DNA of 31,715 nt. Source: a virus. Where the stretch lies: positions 1 through 31,715 of IMG/VR virus record IMGVR_UViG_3300032046_000133, one strand, 5' to 3'. The notes beneath the pieces were generated by a model, which searched no databases, was not told the origin of the DNA, and saw nothing but the letters and a program-made list of their open reading frames with translations. The translations under genes were made by a program, and so were the position numbers. Shown here piece after piece: positions 14,795 through 23,443 of the stretch (position 1 is the stretch's first letter; each line of letters begins with the position of its first letter).

Positions 14795-16936
14795 ATGCCA
14801 CGCAGCAATAAAAGATCAAGAATTAAAGGACTTCCACCGAAAGCACTATTGCAAGCAATGGATGCTCATTCGGGGTCTTTCCCAACCATATCACGAACTG
14901 TAACTGATAACAGGACTGGAAGATTTAATGTCCAGTTTGATGATACAAAGACAATAAATTTCACTTTACAAACTGGCTCACTCGGTGCTGGAGTTGGTCT
15001 TACACAATTAATCACTTGGTCTTTAGGTGGAAATACAATAAGTTCCTCTGCAACAACATACGTTAATTTTGGACAAGATATGTCTTCAAGTTTGACTGGC
15101 GTATTGCTTCTAAGAAAAGGAATTGCAGATACTCATTTATCTTTTGACAATCCAAATGGCCAGGCGTTTCAACCTTTCAAAGAAGATTCACACCAAGACA
15201 CAAAGACATTGAGTGCGAATGTTTTTTATGCGTCAGGTTCTTCTGTTGATGAGATTGGTACAGAAGGGTTTGAATCTCCATTGTGGTCAAAAACAAAGAT
15301 TGTTATTGATTTAACACCAAAAGTTGCTCATTCTGTTGCAATAAGAAATCACGTTTCTACAAGCAGAAACTACCCAATGGCATATTGGAACAATGATTTA
15401 AAGGTATGGGAAGGTATTGGCACTGGCAAAGAGTTTAGTCACGAAGATTATTTTTATACTTCTGGTACTGTTGCAACTTCAATTGTAACAAATGCTTATG
15501 AGAAGTTTTTTAAAGAACAAACCATTGGTTTTGGAGGAGGATTCCCAACTCCACTTTTTCGTATCGCAGATGTTGACACAAATAATGGTAACTTTCCACA
15601 AAATGCTGGTGCTCCTATAGATAATTTCATGTTTCCAGCCCATAACAAATATGCTGGTTCAAGTTCAAACTTGATAGACATGTCACAATATATAGATCAA
15701 CCATTTGTCTTAGAAAAAATAGTCCTGGAAATTAGTTGCGGATATGAATCAAATCGTGCCTTTGGGTTTTGGACAACAGGTACACCCACAGAATCATTTT
15801 TGCCATATTACACCCCACCAGTACAAATTTGTAATTTTTTCATTCTTAATCAGTCAAATGGGCATAAACAAAACTTTTCCAGAGAAACAACAATTTATAG
15901 CGGATCAATAATAAGCAAACTAACACTTTCAGCAAGTACCGAAAGTGCTTACAGTAATTCTACCAGAGAATTAGTTACTTGGGCAGATGTTTGTCATGCT
16001 GCAACATATACAAACCCAGAATCTGTGTCAGATTATTTAGTACAAGATGGTTTTGCGTACATATACCCTGGTTCAATCACAGGAAATCGACTTGCAACTT
16101 ATTATAGTAGAAATTTCACATATAATTTTACTGCTGTCGCTGGGGCTATTTTATTTGGTAATTTACTCGCTGCTGGAGTAATTGGGTCACAAGATAGAGA
16201 ATTTAAAATGGGAAATTCTGGGTCTTATTCATATTTTACCTCAATTACTGATTACAAAGCCAAACATCCAGAATTTGATTCTGTTGCTGGCCATGATGGA
16301 ACTTTAAGTGGCCAATATAACTCAGATATAACAAATATTGGTTATCAAGGTTGGAATCGTTTTCTGCAACTTAGCATGTCATGTAAGGCTCCTATTAAAA
16401 AACAAAATACTGGTGTTTTAACACTTTGGGATTATTATTTTGGGCAAGGTTCTACAACATCTGCTAGAAAAGTTACACACGGAGTAATGGCTGGAAATAA
16501 CAATTCAGGAAGAGGTTTTAACAATAAACCAAGCGGCAGAGATTTTAAAAACAACATTAGAAATGCAGATGAAACACAGAAAAGTTCTTTTGATTTAACT
16601 TCTAGGGTTACATTTACTCATGGGCATACAGTTGGTGTGACACAGAGTATTAATGCTTATAAAGAACAACAAATCGTCAATCCATATTTGTTATTGCCAA
16701 GTGACAAACTTATATTTGGATGGCAGTTGCCAGTTGCTGATCTTTTTTGTGCATCCTCATTTCCGGTCGGCGGAGTAGATTACAATTTTGCTCACACACT
16801 TGGACCAGAAATGACATTTGCTCATGCTCCTGCCAAGATTACTCTTTATGGTTCTTATATCAAAGAAGGTAAAGAACACCACGACACACTTAATCAACTT
16901 CTTACTTCAAATGCTATTCACGAGATCATAGGATAA
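14795..16936 (+). CDS. large virion protein of unknown function with an internal hydrophobic segment
   Basis: The 713-residue protein has a basic N-terminus (MPRSNKRSRIKGLPPKAL) and then long Gly/Ser/Thr/aromatic-rich beta segments. No family is recognised with confidence. Residues about 446-465 (TAVAGAILFGNLLAAGVIGS) form an unbroken apolar Gly/Ala-rich stretch, unusual inside a soluble virion protein. The C-terminus (PYLLLPSDKLIFGWQLPVAD, MTFAHAPAKITLYGSYIKE) looks like a compact, conserved domain. The likely role is a baseplate-associated or fibre structural protein, judged only from position and composition. The next gene begins 6 nt after the stop. Confidence 0.6.
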   Translation: MPRSNKRSRIKGLPPKALLQAMDAHSGSFPTISRTVTDNRTGRFNVQFDDTKTINFTLQTGSLGAGVGLTQLITWSLGGNTISSSATTYVNFGQDMSSSLTGVLLLRKGIADTHLSFDNPNGQAFQPFKEDSHQDTKTLSANVFYASGSSVDEIGTEGFESPLWSKTKIVIDLTPKVAHSVAIRNHVSTSRNYPMAYWNNDLKVWEGIGTGKEFSHEDYFYTSGTVATSIVTNAYEKFFKEQTIGFGGGFPTPLFRIADVDTNNGNFPQNAGAPIDNFMFPAHNKYAGSSSNLIDMSQYIDQPFVLEKIVLEISCGYESNRAFGFWTTGTPTESFLPYYTPPVQICNFFILNQSNGHKQNFSRETTIYSGSIISKLTLSASTESAYSNSTRELVTWADVCHAATYTNPESVSDYLVQDGFAYIYPGSITGNRLATYYSRNFTYNFTAVAGAILFGNLLAAGVIGSQDREFKMGNSGSYSYFTSITDYKAKHPEFDSVAGHDGTLSGQYNSDITNIGYQGWNRFLQLSMSCKAPIKKQNTGVLTLWDYYFGQGSTTSARKVTHGVMAGNNNSGRGFNNKPSGRDFKNNIRNADETQKSSFDLTSRVTFTHGHTVGVTQSINAYKEQQIVNPYLLLPSDKLIFGWQLPVADLFCASSFPVGGVDYNFAHTLGPEMTFAHAPAKITLYGSYIKEGKEHHDTLNQLLTSNAIHEIIG

Positions 16937-16942
16937 GCTTTA

Positions 16943-19864
16943 ATGAACGATCAATATATACTTGCTTCTAATGGTGACTACTCTGGTTCATACACAGATG
17001 ACATTTATGTTACAACCATGGTAAAACAAACAAACCTTAGTGAAGGTTTGTTGTTGCATCAAATTACTCATAGTTGGACTGATGGTGTTTCAAGAATTCC
17101 AGATGTGTTTTATACCTTTGATAACACTATTGCTGATAGTAACCCAATAGGCCGTGCTGTTGGTCTTAATCTTACCTTCTTTACATCAAGTACAGGAGCA
17201 ACCCAATATGATCCGGGACCTCATCCCGGAATGAAAGCATATGCTTTTGATGGAAGAACAATTCTTTCTGGAGTTCTTTATAAGAAAGTGGGAGCAGTAG
17301 ATACTGGTGCAGATACAGTTTTTGGTGGTAAATCAAAACAGTTTACCATAGAGTTTTTGATGAAACCAAAGTCAAGAACTAGAGAAGGATATGTGGAATC
17401 AAACTCCTCAAATTCTCCAAGATTAGATTGGGATGGAAATGGTTTCAAGGGCGTTGGAAGCATGTATGATTTGGTTACTGCTGATATAGGTTTTAGTTAT
17501 GATGCAAACAGCAGAGGAATGTTTGGTATATTCTCAAGTAAGTCAAGCACACATAAAGATGTAACAGACGCTACTGGTGGAGCAAATAAGTTTTTTCCAA
17601 AATCTATCTTTTGTTATGGACACGACTTAATAGAACACCCAACCTTAAACACAATATCTTCATTACATGGATCAAGAACAACTGGGTATGTATATGATGA
17701 CGGTGATTGGAAAACAAATGCTCAAGATGGCAGGTACAATTACACTGACAACAAATCTATTTGTTCTGTCAATGATTTTGATTCAAAAAGACCACAAACT
17801 TATTTATTAGACCAATGGCAGTATGTAGTAATAACAAGAGATACCTCTTCATATAAAGTTTATGTCAATGGTGAGTTGATAGATAAAATAGAGAACAAAC
17901 CAATGACCATTAATGCTGGTCACATAGCATTATCTGGTTCAGAACTTCAAAATTATGCACCATACGCTAGTATTACTTTTGGTATTAATCCAGAAGTTCT
18001 TTGGAGAATACAAGCAGCACAAGATGTAATCAATGGTACTCCAGTATATTTTAGTAATCCAGCAGTAGAAACTGGACCTTATTCAAAACCATGGCATGCT
18101 AATATAGGCACAGCAAACTTGAATAGAAATGGTTGGCCGGGGATGTTGCGGAACATCTCAAGTTCTATAACAACATTATACGGTGAGTCTCAGGCAGCAC
18201 AAGGATTGGATATTTTTGGAACATATCCTACCGACACAACACCTGGTGCCGGAATTGGACAAACTGGGCCTTCTCTTGATGCAGTTTTGGATACATTAAT
18301 GTGGTCAGGCTCATTATCACATTGGAGATTATATCAGGGAGCTGCATTAGATGAAACATCAATTAAGAAAGCCTATGATAAAATTTTCGTTCCAACATAC
18401 TCAACACAAAAGATAAAAATTGGAAGTAGAACTGATAATTCTTACCAAAACACAGTATTCCATGATCAATTTTCAAAAAGTGATGGAATGAATCAATCCC
18501 CATATTATTATGATCAGTGGAAAGCATCTTCTCAACTAAAAAACATAGAAATAAAACAATTGTCATTGTCACCAGATTTGACAAATGGGACACAAGATGT
18601 TTTATATTCTAGTATTATTGGAGCTTTGAGCAGCTCACAATATTTTGGCAAGAACAATAATTTTATAGGTTATGAAGATGTACAAGAAACATACTATGAT
18701 TCTTTAGTCCCGGCTCCAGTAGATTATCATGAAGCAAATGGTGCACAAATTATTTTATTGCAATCTGGTTCAAAACCAAATTCAGATAAATTTGGAAGAG
18801 TACACTATTCTTCAAACACAGCGTTTGCTTTACCAATTGTTGGTAAAGGGTTACCAGACTCGTTTCTTAATGCAACTCCTGCTGCAGAAGTAAATACAAA
18901 TTTAATTGTATCAGGTTCAACAACCTTATCAATTGGAGATGTTTTGTGGCCTTATTTTTTCCCATTTGAAGCAAAATACAAAGGTTTTAGTAGGTTAAAG
19001 AAACCGTCAAACAAATTAACAAAAAATTATACAGCCAAAATGGGAGATTCTGGTTCTGTGGGTGTTATATCTTGGATAACTGATTTTTATGGGTTTGGGG
19101 CAGCTAAGTCTAGCCAGGATGGAGTTTTAAATTCTCCTGTTAGTACAAACATTTTCTCAGGAATGCTTTTTAGAATATCCACCAAAACAGATAGACCAAC
19201 TAGCAGTGATTTGTTTAATACAATCACAAACGCCGATTTTTCTCTAAATGACACTAAACAATTTATAAATAATGGAAATTTGGTTGGATTGGCCGGTTCT
19301 GGTTTGTGGAATAAAAATCTGTTAGTTCCACCAGATCTAGTAGATACATATAAAACTTATTATGGTGTTGGTAGAAAATATAATTTAATGTTTCATGGAC
19401 TTGGAATGGGAAATGTTGAAAGAACAGACGCTCAAGTTTCACAAGAGTCAACTGGATCTTATTGCATGGACGGTGGACCAGGTTTTGCAGGATATACTGG
19501 AAAGACAGGGACATATTCATATTACGATACTGGTAACGGAGTTGTAAGTTTGATTAACAGTTCTATTTATGGAGTTGGAGCACAAGTTGCTGGTTGGAAA
19601 TATGGTTTGTACAGTGCTATCCCAACCAAAAACAAAGTAATCTTCAGAAGAGATCATTTTGGACACATGAGAGACATGCTTGAACAAAGACCATTTACAA
19701 AATTTTCTTTGGAAGAAAAGAACACTACAACAGCAAGCCCAATAAAGATTAGATTTGTTGCTGACTCTCAAGCATCTCTTACAAGTAGTTTAGGATTAGA
19801 TCCCAATGACAGTGGTATTTATCATTACGAATATGCTTCTGGCAAACCTTTCATAGAAAAGTAA
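16943..19864 (+). CDS. large virion protein with an expanded LamG-like domain
   Basis: The 973-residue protein contains a concanavalin A/LamG-like fold spread over about residues 130-480: KQFTIEFLMKPKSR, then LLDQWQYVVITRDTSSYKVY with VNGELIDKIENKP, then SGSLSHWRLYQGAALDETSI. The canonical fold takes 150-200 residues, so loops of more than 100 residues are inserted between its strands. The remaining C-terminal half has no recognised domain; it is Ser/Gly/Tyr-rich beta sequence. LamG modules often bind glycans or other surface polymers, so this could be an adhesin or a decoration of the tail. It follows the 713-residue gene by 6 nt and precedes the next gene by 6 nt, so all three are probably one translation unit. 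Confidence 0.6.
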   Translation: MNDQYILASNGDYSGSYTDDIYVTTMVKQTNLSEGLLLHQITHSWTDGVSRIPDVFYTFDNTIADSNPIGRAVGLNLTFFTSSTGATQYDPGPHPGMKAYAFDGRTILSGVLYKKVGAVDTGADTVFGGKSKQFTIEFLMKPKSRTREGYVESNSSNSPRLDWDGNGFKGVGSMYDLVTADIGFSYDANSRGMFGIFSSKSSTHKDVTDATGGANKFFPKSIFCYGHDLIEHPTLNTISSLHGSRTTGYVYDDGDWKTNAQDGRYNYTDNKSICSVNDFDSKRPQTYLLDQWQYVVITRDTSSYKVYVNGELIDKIENKPMTINAGHIALSGSELQNYAPYASITFGINPEVLWRIQAAQDVINGTPVYFSNPAVETGPYSKPWHANIGTANLNRNGWPGMLRNISSSITTLYGESQAAQGLDIFGTYPTDTTPGAGIGQTGPSLDAVLDTLMWSGSLSHWRLYQGAALDETSIKKAYDKIFVPTYSTQKIKIGSRTDNSYQNTVFHDQFSKSDGMNQSPYYYDQWKASSQLKNIEIKQLSLSPDLTNGTQDVLYSSIIGALSSSQYFGKNNNFIGYEDVQETYYDSLVPAPVDYHEANGAQIILLQSGSKPNSDKFGRVHYSSNTAFALPIVGKGLPDSFLNATPAAEVNTNLIVSGSTTLSIGDVLWPYFFPFEAKYKGFSRLKKPSNKLTKNYTAKMGDSGSVGVISWITDFYGFGAAKSSQDGVLNSPVSTNIFSGMLFRISTKTDRPTSSDLFNTITNADFSLNDTKQFINNGNLVGLAGSGLWNKNLLVPPDLVDTYKTYYGVGRKYNLMFHGLGMGNVERTDAQVSQESTGSYCMDGGPGFAGYTGKTGTYSYYDTGNGVVSLINSSIYGVGAQVAGWKYGLYSAIPTKNKVIFRRDHFGHMRDMLEQRPFTKFSLEEKNTTTASPIKIRFVADSQASLTSSLGLDPNDSGIYHYEYASGKPFIEK

Positions 19865-19870
19865 TAAACA

Positions 19871-20824
19871 ATGAGCGGAATAATAAACAACAAATCTAGG
19901 GTATTTGATGTAATCCTTACCACGGAAGGTAAAAGACAAGTTGCCGAAGGCTCTTTGAGAGCTTCCTATTATTCCTTTACTGATTCTTCTACCATTTACA
20001 ATAGAGATACGATAGAGTCTGGTAGTCTTACTGAGACACATAGGTTTGTTTTGGAAGCGGCAAATAGTCCATATGATCAAATAACCTTTGAATCTAGTGA
20101 TGCTGGCTTGCTTACTGGTTTTCCTATATCTGGATCTGAGAAATACTCGTTCATTAATGGCAGAGTTTATTCTGGTTCACAAGAGAATAATAGTTCTCCA
20201 GTTACTGGTTCTCAATTCTCTACAGTTGTTGGAGGATTGTTATCAAGTTCAATAGATGCTTTCAAAAACCAACTAATATTGAAAAGTCCTGAAATTATTG
20301 ATGACAGACCAATAAACTTTGTTATCAGTAATGGAAATGTAGAATTCACTATTACAAGCGATACGATTGGGAAAAATAAGGTTGGCACAGCAAGAGTAGA
20401 CCACATTGAATCATTCTTCCAAGATAAAAGATTGAGTCATATTCCAAACTTTCAATTCTTACCTCCAGTAAATAAACCAAGCACAGGTGAGATTGTTGGT
20501 ACTCCAATAGGAAACTATATCAACGTACAACAACAGAGAATAGAAACCCTAAAAGAACTAAAAGATGAATTGAAAACTTATGGAACTGACTATGAGAAGT
20601 CCATAAGCTTCCTTGAGACTTCTCAAGAAAACAATATGATTGGTCAAATGTTTGAGATAGCCAATGGAGAAGTTAGAAAATTAGATGTCATAGACTTTGG
20701 TAACTTTGAAGATAGCGGAGAACATGTATTTTTCGTTGGTAAAGTATTTATAGACGACTTAGAGACGCAAACCTTTGTCCACATGTTTACCTTAATCTTC
20801 TCAGGATCAAACAATGTCCATTAA
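19871..20824 (+). CDS. conserved virion protein with N-terminal 'ILTxxGKxxVA' motif
   Basis: The 317-residue protein begins with FDVILTTEGKRQVAEG and ASYYSFTDSSTIYNRDTI, a pattern I know from structural proteins of T4-related marine phages. It is related in wording to the N-terminus of the protein at 30833 (LDAVLTDKGRELLA). Residues about 75-130 are polar (ISGSEKYSF, YSGSQENNSS). A helical segment lies at about 220-245 (QQQRIETLKELKDELK), and the C-terminus is beta-rich. Its exact role is unknown; it could be a wedge or sheath-adjacent component. The last 11 nt overlap the next gene's start at 20814, which has AGGA just upstream. Confidence 0.6.
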   Translation: MSGIINNKSRVFDVILTTEGKRQVAEGSLRASYYSFTDSSTIYNRDTIESGSLTETHRFVLEAANSPYDQITFESSDAGLLTGFPISGSEKYSFINGRVYSGSQENNSSPVTGSQFSTVVGGLLSSSIDAFKNQLILKSPEIIDDRPINFVISNGNVEFTITSDTIGKNKVGTARVDHIESFFQDKRLSHIPNFQFLPPVNKPSTGEIVGTPIGNYINVQQQRIETLKELKDELKTYGTDYEKSISFLETSQENNMIGQMFEIANGEVRKLDVIDFGNFEDSGEHVFFVGKVFIDDLETQTFVHMFTLIFSGSNNVH

Positions 20825-23423
20825 AATCAAGCTTCCAAAACAGACTGACATTATTTCCATGCCAAGTGATCCTGCCATATTGCATGATATTACTAAAGAT
20901 GGGTTTTATGTTTACAAAATCAAGTATCTGTTTGATCCAACCCATTGGGTTTTTGTCAAAAACGGCAAAAATAAACACATGCCATCAACTGTCGTTCTGA
21001 ATGTATTAAGCACTGAACAAGTTGCTTCTGTTTCAAAGATATTTGACAGAAAGATAAAGCCCGAAGATATCGAAAAAGATTGGGCAAAAGAAATTACTCA
21101 ACATGACTCAAAACAAAAAGAGTTAACGAGGCAATTAGAGAACAGTATACTTCTAAGTTACAAATCAGATTTTACAAAAAAGATTCCTAACAACCTTACA
21201 AAAGAAATAACAAAGGCAAACAATCTTACTGATAACAAAAAAATAGTATTGACCAAAAAAATGTCTAGTAAGACAGTTGCGGTGTCTGAGTTACACAAAG
21301 AAAAGGTGCACCCAAAACTTGATGTTAACAGAGATGTTGATTTGAGAGCGGTCAAACTCGGTATTAATCCAACTCTTTTTGATGACAGAAAAATAATGAA
21401 AATCAAAAAACAGTTATTGTACCATGGTGGATTTGATCCGGCAGCAGTGTTCGGTGCTCGAAGTCACAGTGTTATATCTTTAGGCAGAGCTGTCTCAGGT
21501 ACATTGATGACAAAAAAGTCTTTTGGTAAACTTGTTAATTCTTCAAACATTACCGCAAAGAACTCACAAAAAACTATTGTAAAAGCAGCCTCATTATCAC
21601 ATCTAAATAAAATCAAACACGCAGCACATAAATTAAAGTCATTACAGAATATAGTTGCTAAGAGTCACGGCCATACAACCAACAATGATTTGAAATCGAC
21701 AACAGATCTGTCAACAACAAAAAGCACTCCAATATACATAATGGAAGAATCACATCTCTTAGAGATAGTGGAAATGCTTTATATTCCTATTGACTTAATC
21801 ACAGTAAAAGACTTTAGACTAAAATTTGAAGTAAGATCAGCAAAGGGAGCTTTATTCCAAAAGGAAGAAGTTATTGTCAAGCATGAAGACAACGTTGCTA
21901 ACAAACTTGTTCCAGCATTAGCTCCAGATATTAAAATTTCATCTATAAACAAGCCAGGAAAGTTCTTAATTGAACTAACACAAAATGATGAAAATGCTCA
22001 ATCCATACACCTTTATAGAAGAGTAATCCCACTTGATGAAGCAATAACAAATGCCAGGTATACATTCGTCAAGACTGTATCTTTAGAAAAGGGAGAACAC
22101 CCAATTATAGTAGAAGATAACTTTGCAAGTATAAACCCAATAATTTATAGAGCAATTTCTGCCTCTTCTAATGGAAGTCTTGGAGGAGAGTTTGCAAGTT
22201 TAGTCCTGAATCAAACTAGAAGTAAGATGGCACAAAAGTCTTCATTGGTACGTAGACCAAGTTTTGTCTGTTTAACTACAAAGATAGTAAACAATAGAAT
22301 TGAACTTAACGTTTCTAACATTCCATCGGAACCAATAGCACTAAAGATACAAAGAAGAGACCTTACTATACATGAGAAGGAATTCACCAATGTAACAGAC
22401 ATGATTTTATTGCATGATGGTAAAGAAAATGATATGACGGTTTATGATAACTTTGTTAAAGATGGTAGAATCTACGAATATAGTGTAAAACTATTATATG
22501 AAGATGGTTTTGAAGTGGTTGCTAATAATAATGTTATCGTCGAATATATTAATTTGTTGACCAACGTTGTTCATCTCCAAACAAGTGCTCCAGTAATAAC
22601 AACAAGAGACAAAGATTTAGATGTCCAGTTTGCAATAACAAAAGAAGTCGTGCTTACCAACACAGACTACATAAAAGCCATGTTAAGAGAACAAGGTCTA
22701 AGTGATGAATTTCAAGCTGACATAACCGAAAATAAAGACAAGCTTCAGGATTTGTTCTTTGTTAGAATCGTTAGAACAAATTTGGAGACTGGTGAACAAG
22801 AAGATTTTGGCGTTATTGATTCAAACATGTTCTCTGACAATAAGTTTGGCTCAGTTAAGAGTGTCAAACCTCTTGAGTCTGGTATTAAATATCTATATTC
22901 GATTTACGCCCATGCAAGAGCAACTAACACTCTTCTATCAAACATGGAAACAACTGTCACCACGAGGGGTCTGACGAGCACCTACAAGCCTTCCAAGTGG
23001 AAACATCCGGTTACATTGAAGAGTGGTAATATAGTCACAGAAAACTCTATCAAGGCAAACTATGGCAAATCAGAGTTTACCCTTGGCAATGTAGTTGACA
23101 TCAAATATGTTGAACTTGATCTAACACAAACAAAACCAGTTGTTACTACAGTGAAGACACATAATCTTGGTCCCAATTTTAATCTTATTGATTGGACTAT
23201 AAGCGGCAATGCAAACAAGATAGATCATTTCATCATTACTCTTGATATGTCTGGTAATAAAACAATTGTCGGCAAATGTCACAACACTACTCAATCAAAT
23301 AGTTTTCAGTTTGTTGATTTGTTGGATAATTTAGAAGTTGGATCAATGAAGTATGGTATAACGCCAGTCTATTACGACTACTCAACAGGTCAAGAAGTTT
23401 TTGCAGATGAGATACTTATTTAA
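20814..23423 (+). CDS. large virion protein, Lys-rich N-terminal half, Fn3-like C-terminal half
   Basis: In this 869-residue protein, residues about 90-310 are unusually rich in Lys, Asn, Ser and His (TKKIPNNLTKEITKANN, AAHKLKSLQNI), probably extended or helical. From about 360 onward there are three or four stretches with the strand rhythm of fibronectin type III-like domains: FLIELTQNDENAQSIHLYRR, LNVSNIPSEPIALKIQRRD and, near the end, LIDWTISGNANKIDHFIIT. Fn3-like modules are common in tail proteins. It overlaps the previous gene by 11 nt. The protein at 27418 has a related Fn3-like region and the two may interact; that is inference. No enzyme motif is seen. Confidence 0.55.
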   Translation: MSIKIKLPKQTDIISMPSDPAILHDITKDGFYVYKIKYLFDPTHWVFVKNGKNKHMPSTVVLNVLSTEQVASVSKIFDRKIKPEDIEKDWAKEITQHDSKQKELTRQLENSILLSYKSDFTKKIPNNLTKEITKANNLTDNKKIVLTKKMSSKTVAVSELHKEKVHPKLDVNRDVDLRAVKLGINPTLFDDRKIMKIKKQLLYHGGFDPAAVFGARSHSVISLGRAVSGTLMTKKSFGKLVNSSNITAKNSQKTIVKAASLSHLNKIKHAAHKLKSLQNIVAKSHGHTTNNDLKSTTDLSTTKSTPIYIMEESHLLEIVEMLYIPIDLITVKDFRLKFEVRSAKGALFQKEEVIVKHEDNVANKLVPALAPDIKISSINKPGKFLIELTQNDENAQSIHLYRRVIPLDEAITNARYTFVKTVSLEKGEHPIIVEDNFASINPIIYRAISASSNGSLGGEFASLVLNQTRSKMAQKSSLVRRPSFVCLTTKIVNNRIELNVSNIPSEPIALKIQRRDLTIHEKEFTNVTDMILLHDGKENDMTVYDNFVKDGRIYEYSVKLLYEDGFEVVANNNVIVEYINLLTNVVHLQTSAPVITTRDKDLDVQFAITKEVVLTNTDYIKAMLREQGLSDEFQADITENKDKLQDLFFVRIVRTNLETGEQEDFGVIDSNMFSDNKFGSVKSVKPLESGIKYLYSIYAHARATNTLLSNMETTVTTRGLTSTYKPSKWKHPVTLKSGNIVTENSIKANYGKSEFTLGNVVDIKYVELDLTQTKPVVTTVKTHNLGPNFNLIDWTISGNANKIDHFIITLDMSGNKTIVGKCHNTTQSNSFQFVDLLDNLEVGSMKYGITPVYYDYSTGQEVFADEILI
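23417..23423 (+). promoter_or_regulatory. TATTTAA motif before the 1324-residue gene
   Basis: TATTTAA overlaps the stop codon of the preceding gene and lies 20 nt before ATG 23444. It belongs to the recurring TATTTAA set and may be a late promoter element, though here part of it is fixed by coding constraint. Confidence 0.2.
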
Positions 23424-23443
23424 GATTCAATCATCATGCAATT

